A DNA stretch of 64,000 nt from Cognatazoarcus sp050303815 (GTDB lineage: Bacteria > Pseudomonadota > Gammaproteobacteria > Burkholderiales > Rhodocyclaceae): positions 19,284-83,283 of the forward strand of contig JBNLCM010000182.1 of assembly GCA_050303815.1 (NCBI GenBank). Reading direction: 5' to 3'. Every line of letters begins with the position of its first letter. The first letter of the stretch is position 1. Below are positions 55,353-64,000 of the stretch, piece by piece. The translations under genes were made by a program, and so were the position numbers. Under the pieces are notes generated by a model that was not told where the DNA came from, ran no database searches, and was given only the letters and a program-made list of their open reading frames with translations.

Positions 55353-55380
55353 ATTATCGAACGTCCGTACTTTTTATCAA
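55353..55380 (-). promoter_or_regulatory. Sigma-70 promoter of the TetR gene with a likely operator
   Basis: On the minus strand TTGATA, 16 bases, then GATAAT. The spacer contains CGGACGTTCG, a near-palindrome that could be the TetR operator. Transcription would begin near the ATG at 55345, so the mRNA has almost no leader. Confidence 0.6.
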
Positions 55381-55395
55381 GTCCGCCCGTCGCCC

Positions 55396-56679
55396 TCAGG
55401 CGGCAAGCCCGGCGAAGACCGCGTTGGCGGCCGCGAGGGTCAGATCGATGTCGCTGTCGGCGTGGGCCGCGGAGACAAACCCCGCCTCGAATGCCGACGG
55501 GGCAAAAAAATGACCGGCCTCGAGCATGGCGTGGAAGAAGCGATTGAACGCCTCCTTGTCGCTGCCCATTACGTCGGCGTAGCCCTGGGGGCAGGTCTCG
55601 GCAAAATACAGGCCGAACATGCCGCCCACCGATTGTGCGCTGAAGCTCACGCCGTTGCGGTCCGCCGCGGCCTTCAGGCCGGCGACCAGGCGCTCGGTCC
55701 GCCCCGTCAGATCATCGAAGAAGCCCGGTTGGCTGACCAGCCGCAGCGAGGCGAGCCCGGCTGCAACCGCAACCGGACTGCCCGACAGCGTACCGGCCTG
55801 GTAGACGCTGCCCAGCGGCGCGATCTGTTCCATGATGTCCCGCCGCCCGCCAAAGGCACCGACCGGCATGCCGCCGCCGATCACCTTGCCCAGCGTCGTC
55901 AGGTCCGGCGTGATGCCGAAAAGTCCCTGCACGCCTCGAGGGCCAACCCGGAAGCCGGTCATCACCTCGTCGAAGATCAGCACCGAGCCGTGGGCCGTGC
56001 ACACGCGGCGCAGCGTGTGCATGAACTCATCGCTCGGTCGCACCAGGTTCATGTTGCCAGCGATCGGCTCGACGATCACCGCGGCAATCTCGTCGCCGCG
56101 CGACTTGAAGACCTCCTCGAGCTGGTTCGGATCGTTGTAGTCAAGCACGATGGTGTGCTTGGCAAAGTCGTCGGGCACCCCGCCCGACGATGGATTGCCG
56201 AAGGTCAGCAGGCCGGAGCCCGCCTTGACCAGCAGGCAGTCCGCATGGCCGTGATAGCAGCCCTCGAACTTCACGATCGCGTCCCGCCCGGTGAACCCGC
56301 GCGCCAGACGGATGGCCCTCATGGTCGCCTCGGTGCCGGAACTGACCAGGCGGACCATCTCGAGGCTGGGGAGCAACTCGCACAGCAACTCCGCCATCTC
56401 GACCTCCGCCTCGGTCGGCGCGCCGAAGGACAGGCCCTTGACGGCCGCGTCCTGGACCGCCTTGACGACCGCCGGGTGGGCGTGCCCCGCGATGGCGGGC
56501 CCCCATGAGCCCACGTAGTCGATGTAGGCCTTGTCATCCGCATCCCAGACGCGGCACCCTTCGGCGCGCGTGATGAAGCGCGGCGACCCGCCAACCGAAC
56601 GGAAGGCGCGCACGGGTGAATTGACACCGCCCGGAATGGTGCGCTGTGCGCGCTCGAAGAGTGCTTCGTTTCGACTCAT
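55396..56679 (-). CDS. hemL: Glutamate-1-semialdehyde 2,1-aminomutase
   Basis: 427 residues. PLP-dependent class III aminotransferase with GTEATMRAIRLARGFTGR near residue 125, FDEVMTGFRVGP and the PLP-binding Lys in TLGKVIGGGMPVGAFGG (about 265). Makes 5-aminolevulinate for tetrapyrrole synthesis. Overlaps thiE by 4 bases. Confidence 0.96.
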   Translation of the reverse strand: MSRNEALFERAQRTIPGGVNSPVRAFRSVGGSPRFITRAEGCRVWDADDKAYIDYVGSWGPAIAGHAHPAVVKAVQDAAVKGLSFGAPTEAEVEMAELLCELLPSLEMVRLVSSGTEATMRAIRLARGFTGRDAIVKFEGCYHGHADCLLVKAGSGLLTFGNPSSGGVPDDFAKHTIVLDYNDPNQLEEVFKSRGDEIAAVIVEPIAGNMNLVRPSDEFMHTLRRVCTAHGSVLIFDEVMTGFRVGPRGVQGLFGITPDLTTLGKVIGGGMPVGAFGGRRDIMEQIAPLGSVYQAGTLSGSPVAVAAGLASLRLVSQPGFFDDLTGRTERLVAGLKAAADRNGVSFSAQSVGGMFGLYFAETCPQGYADVMGSDKEAFNRFFHAMLEAGHFFAPSAFEAGFVSAAHADSDIDLTLAAANAVFAGLAA

Positions 56680-57335
56680 ATCAGTTCCTCGTTTTCCCCT
56701 GATGTTTCGTTTGCCACCGTGAACAGGCGTGCGTAGGCTGCGCTCCGCCGCCCGGGATCCGGCGCGTCGAACACGTCCGACACCACCGCCAGCAGGGAGG
56801 CGCCCGCGGCAACCAGCGCAGCGGCGTTGTCCAAGGTGATGCCGCCAATCGTCGCCACTGGCAGGTCGAGCTCGCTCACGGCCCTGCTGACCAGCGAGAG
56901 CGGCGCGCGCACGGCGTCCGGCTTGGTCGGCGAGGCATACATGGCGCCGAAGGCGACGTAGTCCGCACCCGCATCGGCAGCCCGCTGCGCCCGCTCGAAC
57001 TCGTCATAGCAGGACACGCCCAGCAGGCGATCCGGTCCCACGCGCGCCCGGACGGCCGCCACGTCGCCGTCGTCCCGACCGATATGGATCCCGTCGGCAC
57101 CGATCGACAGGGCGAGCGCCACATCGTCGTTGACGATCAGTGGGACACCATGCCGACGGCACAGGGCGAGCAGCGCCTCCGCCTGGCCTCTGCGCAGCCG
57201 GGCGTCGGCCAGCTTGCTGCGGTACTGGAGCAGCGCCGCGCCGCCGCCGAGCGCCTGTTCGGAGAGGGTCAGCAACCGATCGCTATCGGCTGTCTCCGGG
57301 GTGACCAGGTAGAGCCCCCGCGCCAGCGACCTCAC
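56676..57335 (-). CDS. thiE: Thiamine phosphate synthase
   Basis: 219 residues, TIM-barrel motifs LLQYRSK, IVNDDVALAL, GIHIGRDD, GVSCYDE, FGAMYASPTKP and ATIGGIT in order. Joins HMP-PP and thiazole phosphate. Overlaps both neighbours by 4 bases. Confidence 0.95.
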   Translation of the reverse strand: MRSLARGLYLVTPETADSDRLLTLSEQALGGGAALLQYRSKLADARLRRGQAEALLALCRRHGVPLIVNDDVALALSIGADGIHIGRDDGDVAAVRARVGPDRLLGVSCYDEFERAQRAADAGADYVAFGAMYASPTKPDAVRAPLSLVSRAVSELDLPVATIGGITLDNAAALVAAGASLLAVVSDVFDAPDPGRRSAAYARLFTVANETSGENEELI

Positions 57336-58153
57336 GCCCCCCTCCGCAATGAGGCCAATCGGTCCACCAGCGCCGAGCCCATGCCCGGCGTGAAGGGCCG
57401 CGCATAGACAGAGCGCAAATATTCGTGTCCCGCGACGACGGCCGCCTCGCAGTCTTCGCCCCGCGCCAGACCCGCTGCAATGGCCGCGGCCAACGCGGCC
57501 AGGCCACCACTGACACGCTGCGTCAGCGGCGGCCGGGTGTCGGTCCGGAGGATGCCGGACGGGCCCATCAAGAGATCCGCGGGTTGCAGCGCAGCATCCC
57601 GGCTTTCCGCGAGCAGCACGCGCTCTGCGCCGCAGCGGAGCAGCATGCGGGCAGCCTCATGGGGATCGGCGCACTGGTCGCCATCGTCATAGCCAACGGC
57701 GACCATGCGCAGTGCCACGGTGCCATCGACGACCAGGATGCGGGTCTCGGGCAGCAGCATCTCTAGGCTGGCGACGATGAGGTCGTCGCTTTCGTCCGGA
57801 TCGGGCGAATCCCGCAGATTACCGGGCGCAAAGATCAACGGCGCGGCATAGTCGGTGGCGATCTCGGCGATCACCCCCACGGTATCCGGACACCCCGGAT
57901 CGCCCACGTACAGAGCCACCACCGGCACGTCTTCGAGGACCGGCCGGGCCTGCTCGGCGACCCACTCCGGATCGAAAACGTGCACATGCTCGATCGAGCG
58001 GGTGTCGCCACAGGCAACGGCGGTCGCCACCGGCAGTGCGTGACAGCCGAGCGCCGCCAGCGTGAGGGCCGCGCCCTGCAGGCCGGAAGCGCCCGTGGGG
58101 TCGGTGCAGTCGAAGACGAGAACCGGCGGAGGATACGGTTTGTGCGCGCTCAT
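57332..58153 (-). CDS. ThiD-like (HMP kinase family) protein with altered active site
   Basis: 273 residues, same order as ThiD but with changed key residues: SDPSGGAG is TDPTGASG, the K-x-G strand is LYVGDP, the GTGCT anion-hole segment is QRVSGG, so the catalytic Cys is missing. Still the gene sits in the usual ThiD position upstream of thiE and hemL. It may not phosphorylate HMP; a second ThiD would be needed elsewhere. Confidence 0.7.
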   Translation of the reverse strand: MSAHKPYPPPVLVFDCTDPTGASGLQGAALTLAALGCHALPVATAVACGDTRSIEHVHVFDPEWVAEQARPVLEDVPVVALYVGDPGCPDTVGVIAEIATDYAAPLIFAPGNLRDSPDPDESDDLIVASLEMLLPETRILVVDGTVALRMVAVGYDDGDQCADPHEAARMLLRCGAERVLLAESRDAALQPADLLMGPSGILRTDTRPPLTQRVSGGLAALAAAIAAGLARGEDCEAAVVAGHEYLRSVYARPFTPGMGSALVDRLASLRRGA

Positions 58154-58243
58154 GGAAGGGCCAGGCGAACGGCCAGAGGCGTCCGGGAAATGCGGTAAGA
58201 TTCGGCGATTCTATCGTCAATTCGTCATCGAGAACGAATCGTG

Positions 58244-58423
58244 ATGCCGCCCAGCGACTACAAGACCTACATGTGCCTGATCTGCGGTTTTCTCTACAGC
58301 GAGGAAGCCGGCCTGCCGGAAGAGGGCATCCCGCCGGGCACCCGCTGGGAGGAGGTTCCACCGAACTGGACCTGCCCCGAGTGTAGTGCGCGCAAGGAAG
58401 ACTTCGACCTGATCGAGATCTGA
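58244..58423 (+). CDS. Rubredoxin
   Basis: 59 residues from ATG 58244 (GTG 58241 would add one). Two iron-binding pairs: CLICGFLY and CPECSARK, each CxxC. Standard length. Small electron carrier. Divergent from thiD-like, followed by the pil-chp genes. Confidence 0.95.
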   Translation: MPPSDYKTYMCLICGFLYSEEAGLPEEGIPPGTRWEEVPPNWTCPECSARKEDFDLIEI

Positions 58424-58550
58424 CGGCCGCCTCAGCGGGTATTGTCCTCCGATGCCTAAAGTCGTCCCCCACGCGGACGATAATCAGTGATCGCAACGGC
58501 ATGTGCGGCCGTCGGCCCCTGCCCCGCGTTCATACTCCGGGAGTAGCACA

Positions 58551-58937
58551 GTGAACCTGAACGGCCTGAAAGTGATGGTCATCGACGACAGCAACACGAT
58601 CCGGCGCAGCGCCGAGATCTTCCTGGCCCAGGTTGGCTGCCAGGTGCTGCTGGCGGAGGACGGCTTCGACGCACTGGCGAAGATTGCGGACCACCAGCCC
58701 GATGTCATCTTCGTGGACATCATGATGCCCCGCCTGGACGGATACCAGACCTGCTCGCTGATCAAGAAGAACGCGCGACTCAAGGAGACGCCCGTCATCA
58801 TGCTGTCGTCAAAGGACGGCCTGTTCGACCGCGCCCGCGGACGCATGGTCGGATCCGACGAGTACCTGACGAAGCCATTTACCAAGGACAGCCTGCTCAA
58901 GGCCGTAGCGACCCACGCGCCCGAGCAGGCGGAGTGA
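58551..58937 (+). CDS. pilG: Response regulator PilG of the Pil-Chp system
   Basis: 128 residues from GTG 58551, with GGGAG 8 bases upstream. Single receiver domain: VIDDSNTIRR, phospho-acceptor FVDIMMPRLDG, and LTKPFTKD. Controls extension of type IV pili for twitching. Confidence 0.9.
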   Translation: MNLNGLKVMVIDDSNTIRRSAEIFLAQVGCQVLLAEDGFDALAKIADHQPDVIFVDIMMPRLDGYQTCSLIKKNARLKETPVIMLSSKDGLFDRARGRMVGSDEYLTKPFTKDSLLKAVATHAPEQAE

Positions 58938-58966
58938 ACCCAGCAAGTTAAGGAGAGGTCATTTCC

Positions 58967-59332
58967 ATGCCGATCAAGAAGATCATGGTGGTGGACGATT
59001 CGCCCACCGAACGGCTCGCGCTGCTCGAACTGCTGTCGAAGAACGGATTCGACGTGGTCACGGCCGAGAGCGGCGAGGAGGCCATCCAGAAGAGCAAGTC
59101 CGAGCTGCCCGACCTGATCCTGATGGACGTCGTCATGCCGGGCATGAACGGCTACCAGGCGACGCGCACCATAGCCCGCGACAACGCGACCTGCACGATC
59201 CCGATCATCATGTGCACGTCCAAGGGCCAGGAGACCGACCGGATCTGGGGCATGCGCCAGGGCGCTCTCGACTACATGGTCAAGCCGGTGGACCACCAGG
59301 CCCTGCTCGACCGAATCAAGGCGATCGGCTGA
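58967..59332 (+). CDS. pilH: Response regulator PilH of the Pil-Chp system
   Basis: 121 residues, single receiver with VVDDSPTERLALLE, LMDVVMPGMNG and MVKPVDHQ. Acts with PilG in setting pilus motor direction. Confidence 0.9.
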   Translation: MPIKKIMVVDDSPTERLALLELLSKNGFDVVTAESGEEAIQKSKSELPDLILMDVVMPGMNGYQATRTIARDNATCTIPIIMCTSKGQETDRIWGMRQGALDYMVKPVDHQALLDRIKAIG

Positions 59333-59336
59333 GACA

Positions 59337-59852
59337 ATGGCCCGCCGAACCAGCCTCCGAGAGTTTCAGGAGTCCCTCGCCCGCCGCCTGGCGGAAGCCG
59401 GCAGCACGCAACGTCGGGCCTTGCTCGGCCTGCAGTCCGGCCAGGACCACTGGCTGATCTCGCTGCCCGAGGCAGGCGAGATCCTGCCGGTCCCCGAGCT
59501 CACCTCCGTCCCGCTGTCCAGGCCCTGGATGCGGGGCCTCGCCAACGTGCGCGGCACGCTCTACAGCGTCGTCGACTTTTCCTCGTATCACGGCGGCGAA
59601 CTGATCCTGCCGGCTGGCGAGGCGCGCCTGATCCTGGTCGGCGCACGCTTCAACATCAACTGCGCCCTGCTGGTCTCCCGCACCACCGGCCTGCGCGCAG
59701 CCGAAGACTTCGAGCTGGAAGCCGAGGGCAATGACGACTCGCAGCCCTGGCGGGGCGCCATCATGCGCGACACCACCGGGCGCCCCTGGACCCGGCTGAT
59801 GATCCCTGCCCTGCTCGCCCACAGGGGTTTCCTGGAGGCCAGCGCGGCCTGA
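59337..59852 (+). CDS. pilI: CheW-like coupling protein PilI
   Basis: 171 residues, CheW domain with WMRGLANVRGTLYSVVDFSSYH. Links PilJ to ChpA. Confidence 0.88.
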   Translation: MARRTSLREFQESLARRLAEAGSTQRRALLGLQSGQDHWLISLPEAGEILPVPELTSVPLSRPWMRGLANVRGTLYSVVDFSSYHGGELILPAGEARLILVGARFNINCALLVSRTTGLRAAEDFELEAEGNDDSQPWRGAIMRDTTGRPWTRLMIPALLAHRGFLEASAA

Positions 59853-59909
59853 CCGGACAAGAACGCACGAGAAATACAACGGCGGCTGCGCCGAACCGGA
59901 GTTCACACC

Positions 59910-61994
59910 ATGGCAATCTCACTACCTTTCAGCAATCGAGCCGGCAGCGGCGACGAAAAAGCCTCCGCCGGACCGGCCCAGTCTTCGGGTGGCGCGCCCC
60001 GCTCCGCCAGCGACCGCCTCAAGCTGCTCAGCTTGGTGTTCGTCACCCTGATGGTCGTCTTCATGGCGCTGATGGTCTTCTCCGGTCGCGACGCCGAGCG
60101 GAACACACTCTACGTCGATACCGCCGGCCAGATGCGAACCCTCTCGCAGCGCATCGCAAAGGCTGCGCAGCTGGCGCTGTCGGGCAAGGAGATCGCGTTC
60201 ACGGAGCTCCGCGCCAGCCGCGACGAATTCGCCGGGCTGTTCTCCGCGCTGAGCGAGGGCGGCGACATGATGGGCCGCAGCGCGCCGGCCGTCGAGGGCC
60301 AGCCCCGGGCCCTGCTCGAGCAGGTCGGCGAGACCTGGATACGAATCGATGGCAGTGCCGGCCGGCTGCTCGACCAGCAGGGCAACCTCACCAAGCTCGA
60401 CGCGTCCGTGGAGCTGATCAACGACCAGAACGCCGAGCTGCTCGAAAAGACCGAGCAGCTGGCCGCGATCTCCGCGCAGAGTGGTGCCGCGCCGCGCGAC
60501 CTGGCCGATGCCAACCGGCTGACCATGCTGACCCAGCGGATCGCCAAGAATGCGAACGCCATGCGGGTAGCCGATGCGGTCGACCCCGAGGCCTCCTTCC
60601 TGCTGGGCAAGGACACCAACTCGTTCCGTGAAATCGTCGAGCGCCTGCAGCAGAACCTGCGCAATCCGGAAGCCAGCCAGCAGGCGTCCGAGCTGGCGAC
60701 CACGGCCGAAGGCACGCTCGAGGCCGTGAGCGGCGTGCTCGGCAATATCCAGCTCGTGCTGCAGGCCAAGCAGGCCGGATCGCGCATCTTTGCCGACTCG
60801 GGCGAATTGCTGACCCGCACCGATGCGCTGGCCGAGGCCTTCAACTCCTCCCACCATGGCCTGAGCCTGTTCCAGTTGCTGGCCATCCTCGTCGCCGGCG
60901 GCGGCCTCGTGGCCCTGGGCCTGCTGGCAAAGACCTACCTGGCGGACCAGGTCGAGCGGCGGACCGAGATCGAGGACCAGCGCCGCAGCGCGGAGAACGA
61001 GCGGAACCACACTCAGCAGGCCATTCTCCGGCTGATGAACGAGATGGGCGACCTCGCCGATGGCGACCTGACGGTGCGCGCGACCGTGACCGAAGACATC
61101 ACGGGCGCCATTGCCGACTCGGTGAACTACACGATTGAAGAACTCTCGGTGCTGGTGCGACGCATCAACGACGCGGCCACTCGCGTGACCTCGGCCACCG
61201 AGTCTGCCAAGAAGACATCGGGCATGCTGATCGAAGCCGCCCAGCGGCAGTCCGAACAGATTCGCTCCGTTGGCGAAACGGTCCAGAACATGGCCACCTC
61301 GATGTCCGAAGCCTCCCAGCGCGCCCGGGAGTCCGCCCAGGTGGCCCGGCGTTCGCTGGAAGCAGCCCACAAGGGGACGGAGGCGGTGCAGGACACCATC
61401 CAGGGCATGAACGGCATTCGCGAGAAGATTCAGGACACGTCGAAACGGATCAAGCGGCTGGGCGAATCGTCCCAGGAGATTGGCGAGATCGTGGAGCTGA
61501 TTTCGGACATTACCGAACAGACCAACGTGCTGGCACTCAACGCCGCCATCCAGGCGGCTTCGGCCGGCGAAGCGGGACGGGGCTTCACGGTGGTTGCCGA
61601 AGAGGTGCAGCGCCTCGCGGAACGCTCCGCCGAGGCCACGAAGCAGATCGCAGCCATCGTGAAGACGATTCAGACCGATACCCAGGACGCGGTGGGCGCC
61701 ATGGAGGTGGCAACACGCGACGTGGTCGACGGCGCGAAGCTGACCGACGCCGCCGGCCAGGCGCTGACGGAGATCGGTGACGTGTCCACCGAAGCCGCCC
61801 GACTGATTGAAGAGATTTCGCGTGACACGCTGGAGCAATCGGGTAACGCAACCAAGGTGGCCAGTTCCATGGAGGACATCCTGGCCCTGACCGAAGAGGC
61901 CGCCAACAGTACGCAGCAGACCGCGGTGTCGATTGGTCAGCTGGCCGATCTCGCCGTCGAGCTGAAGGGCTCGGTGTCCGGCTTCAAGGTCTAA
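59910..61994 (+). CDS. pilJ: Methyl-accepting receptor PilJ of the Pil-Chp system
   Basis: 694 residues. TM1 about 35-58, periplasmic sensor with two PilJ-type repeats (MRTLSQRIAKAAQLAL, then TMLTQRIAKNANAMR), TM2 about 320-345, HAMP and the signalling tip EQTNVLALNAAIQAASAGEAGRGF. Detects surface contact or pilin state in relatives. Confidence 0.93.
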   Translation: MAISLPFSNRAGSGDEKASAGPAQSSGGAPRSASDRLKLLSLVFVTLMVVFMALMVFSGRDAERNTLYVDTAGQMRTLSQRIAKAAQLALSGKEIAFTELRASRDEFAGLFSALSEGGDMMGRSAPAVEGQPRALLEQVGETWIRIDGSAGRLLDQQGNLTKLDASVELINDQNAELLEKTEQLAAISAQSGAAPRDLADANRLTMLTQRIAKNANAMRVADAVDPEASFLLGKDTNSFREIVERLQQNLRNPEASQQASELATTAEGTLEAVSGVLGNIQLVLQAKQAGSRIFADSGELLTRTDALAEAFNSSHHGLSLFQLLAILVAGGGLVALGLLAKTYLADQVERRTEIEDQRRSAENERNHTQQAILRLMNEMGDLADGDLTVRATVTEDITGAIADSVNYTIEELSVLVRRINDAATRVTSATESAKKTSGMLIEAAQRQSEQIRSVGETVQNMATSMSEASQRARESAQVARRSLEAAHKGTEAVQDTIQGMNGIREKIQDTSKRIKRLGESSQEIGEIVELISDITEQTNVLALNAAIQAASAGEAGRGFTVVAEEVQRLAERSAEATKQIAAIVKTIQTDTQDAVGAMEVATRDVVDGAKLTDAAGQALTEIGDVSTEAARLIEEISRDTLEQSGNATKVASSMEDILALTEEAANSTQQTAVSIGQLADLAVELKGSVSGFKV

Positions 61995-62019
61995 GAATCC
62001 ACGGCAAGAGGCCGAATCG

Positions 62020-64000
62020 ATGAGCTCAACCACAGATCTGGATACCGGCCCGCTCACCTGGGTCAAGGGCGAGATCGACCTGGCCCTGGGCCGCGCCGGC
62101 GAAGCGATCGCCGCCGCCCGGGCCAACAAGGACCGCGGCAACAACCTGCAGTTTGCGCAGACGCATCTGCATCAGGTCAGGGGCGCCCTTTCCATTGTCG
62201 GGCTCGACGGCCTGACGTCCTTCACCGACAGCCTCGACCGCCTGCTGGCCGAACTGGCGCGCGACGAGCGTCCCTATTCGGACGATCTCGCGAGCCTGGC
62301 CGAACGCTCGCTGGCGGCGATCGGCAACTACCTGGACGAGCTCAGCCACGGCGTTCCCGACCAGTCGCTGCGCCTGCTGCCGCTGATGAGCGAACTCGCG
62401 GCGGCGCGCGGACTCGCAGCCCCCAGGGCATCCGACCTCTTCTACCCGGATCTCGGCCAGCAGCCGGCGCGCAAGTTCGCCCGCCCGGCGCCGGACGCTG
62501 CAGCCCGGCTGGCAGGCAGGATTCGTACGTTGCGGCGCCAGTTCCAGAGCGGCCTGCTTACCTGGCTGAGGGCGCCCGACGACGCCGGCGGCCCGCTGGC
62601 GATGGCCAACGTGTGCGCCGAGATCGAATCGGCGATGAGTTCGCCGACCGCCCGCACGTTCTGGTGGAGCGCAGGCGCCTTCTTCGACACGCTGGCCAAC
62701 GGCAGCTTCGCGCGCGATCCGTTTGCCAAGTACGTCAGCTCCCGCATCGACTTCCAGCTGAAACGCATCGCGGCCGGTCAGACCACGCCTCCGGAGCGAC
62801 TGCACCGCGAGATCCTCTACGTCATCGCGACCGCCTCTCAGGTCGGCCCCAGCGGCCGCGAAGTGCGCGAGACCTACGACCTCGACAGGCTGATCCCGCC
62901 GCCGGGCAGCGCCCTGTGCGACCAGCCGCTCGCCCCCTTGCTGGCCCGCCTGCGCACCCTGTTTGCCGCCGCGCGGGACACCTGGGACCACTTCGCCAGC
63001 GGCGCGGCCGCGGCGCTGCCCCAGTTCGACGACGACCTGCGTGCCGCCATCGAGGCGAGCGCGCCCCTGGGCCGGCCGGCCTTCCGCCACCTGCTCGACA
63101 CCCTGACCGAGCTTGTCGGCTGGCTTCGCCGGGACCCCATCCAGATCAACGACCAGGTCGGCCTCGAGGTGGCCTCCGCGGTCATGCTGGCCGAAACGGC
63201 CCTAGAGACCGGACGCGTGCCGGACGCGAGCTTTACCGCCCAGGTGGCGCGCGCGGAGTCCCGCCTCAAGGCCCTGATGGCCGGCGAGGACCTGGCCGCG
63301 CTCGACGCCGAGAGCGCCGGGTTGCCCGACGCGGCGCGTGAAGCACAGGAGCGGATGGCGCTCGGTCAGCTCGCGCGGGAAATGCAGGTCAATCTGGCCC
63401 AGATCGAGCAGACCCTCGATGATTACTTCCGTCGCCCCGAACGGCGGGCGAACCTGCAGAACCTGTCGGCGCCGCTGCGACAGATCGAAGGCGTCCTGAC
63501 GGTTCTGGGCGAAGATCGCCCGCTTGAGGTCCTCAAGGATTGCGAGCAACGCATCCAGGCCCTTGCCGACAGTGATGGGCCGCCTCCCGAAGGCGAGTTC
63601 GAATATCTCGCCCATCACCTCTCCGCCTTCGGCTTCTACGTCCAGGATCTTCAGCGCGGCAATGCCGATCTGGATCGGCTGCTGCGCGGCATGGCCGCTG
63701 AAGAGGAATCCGGCGAGGCCGACGGTGTCGAGACCGAAGCCGCAGGCGTGGCGCAAGCCGAATCCGCGATGGCCGAGGGGGAAGCGTTCGAGGCGCCCGC
63801 CGCCGCCCCGGAACCGGTGGAGGAGTCCAGCGAGACCCTCGAGGACCCCGACGAGCTTGCCGACGCGGGCGTGCCGGAAACCGCCGCACCAGTCCCCCCG
63901 CCGCCGCCGCAGGAGCTCCTCGAGTCCAGTGACGAGGACATCGACTCCGAACTGCTCGAGATCTTCCTGGAGGAAGGCCGCGAGGTGGCCGGCACCATCG
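62020..64000 (+). CDS. chpA: Chemotaxis kinase ChpA (Pil-Chp), 3' partial
   Basis: The frame from ATG 62020 is open to the end of the window (660 codons). The N-terminus has a degenerate Hpt-like helix bundle (THLHQVRGALSIVGL), then several helical segments, an acidic Pro/Glu-rich linker, and the first helix of a second Hpt domain (DSELLEIFLEEGREVAGTI). The rest (further Hpt, HATPase, CheW, receiver) is outside. Confidence 0.88.
   Translation, partial: MSSTTDLDTGPLTWVKGEIDLALGRAGEAIAAARANKDRGNNLQFAQTHLHQVRGALSIVGLDGLTSFTDSLDRLLAELARDERPYSDDLASLAERSLAAIGNYLDELSHGVPDQSLRLLPLMSELAAARGLAAPRASDLFYPDLGQQPARKFARPAPDAAARLAGRIRTLRRQFQSGLLTWLRAPDDAGGPLAMANVCAEIESAMSSPTARTFWWSAGAFFDTLANGSFARDPFAKYVSSRIDFQLKRIAAGQTTPPERLHREILYVIATASQVGPSGREVRETYDLDRLIPPPGSALCDQPLAPLLARLRTLFAAARDTWDHFASGAAAALPQFDDDLRAAIEASAPLGRPAFRHLLDTLTELVGWLRRDPIQINDQVGLEVASAVMLAETALETGRVPDASFTAQVARAESRLKALMAGEDLAALDAESAGLPDAAREAQERMALGQLAREMQVNLAQIEQTLDDYFRRPERRANLQNLSAPLRQIEGVLTVLGEDRPLEVLKDCEQRIQALADSDGPPPEGEFEYLAHHLSAFGFYVQDLQRGNADLDRLLRGMAAEEESGEADGVETEAAGVAQAESAMAEGEAFEAPAAAPEPVEESSETLEDPDELADAGVPETAAPVPPPPPQELLESSDEDIDSELLEIFLEEGREVAGTI

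Noticed and set aside
59922..62144. Minus-strand open frame of 740 codons opposite pilJ
   Set aside because: Antisense shadow of pilJ; there is no ribosome site and it lacks domain motifs.

Overview
The window is dense, GC-rich chromosomal DNA from a Gram-negative bacterium. It fits best with a betaproteobacterium of the Rhodocyclales/Azoarcus-Thauera type. This is inferred from the set of gene families: a Pil-Chp chemosensory operon beside rubredoxin-thiD-thiE-hemL, a PEP-CTERM protein, NrtABC-type nitrate uptake, ArsS, an RNB ribonuclease-TonB-mtgA string, and heavy use of sigma-54 promoters. I saw no rRNA, tRNA, CRISPR array, insertion sequence or phage gene.

Layout. (1) 1-1560: a MORN-repeat/C13-peptidase fusion, cut at the left edge. 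(2) 1597-22591: a two-part envelope polysaccharide locus. An NtrC-type response regulator (1597-2982, minus) is divergent from a ten-gene, tightly overlapping plus-strand operon (3440-17310): two GT28/COG4671-like and two GT4 glycosyltransferases, a heparinase/alginate-lyase-like protein, two APH-fold kinases, a fused ABC exporter, a NodB-like deacetylase and an AlgE-like outer-membrane porin. A second operon on the minus strand (22591-17412) encodes a P-loop protein (DUF1611-like), another fused ABC exporter, an esterase-like hydrolase and a sensor histidine kinase. Both operons have a good -24/-12 sigma-54 promoter, and both are flanked by the same palindrome, TGGGR-N5-YCCCA. I read the kinase and regulator at the two ends as one two-component system controlling both operons. 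(3) 22940-25232: a haem-binding DUF3365 protein and a chemoreceptor. (4) 25557-31138: an arsS-headed operon with a symporter, a degenerate metallophosphoesterase, a patatin and an exported protein that probably starts at CTG; a bacteriohemerythrin converges on it. (5) 31756-36217: nrtA-nrtB-nrtCD behind a sigma-54 promoter and a leader terminator, divergent from a triple-GAF-like protein. (6) 37587-44240: an unknown protein, a giant hybrid histidine kinase and an HD-GYP phosphodiesterase. (7) 44363-52662: housekeeping and envelope genes (uppP, esterase, methyltransferase, rarD, RNB ribonuclease, tonB, mtgA, mgtE). (8) 52756-53810: a PEP-CTERM protein with its own sigma-54 promoter and a terminator. 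(9) 53871-58423: hydrolase/TetR pair, hemL-thiE-thiD-like, rubredoxin. (10) 58551-64000: pilG-pilH-pilI-pilJ-chpA, the last cut by the right edge.

The best candidate for an undescribed system is region 2: a polysaccharide or glycolipid assembly and export locus with paired enzymes and no recognisable Wzx/Wzy, synthase or Wza/Wzc. It joins an MsbA-like exporter to an AlgE-like porin under a sigma-54 circuit whose operator can be read by eye in both intergenic regions.
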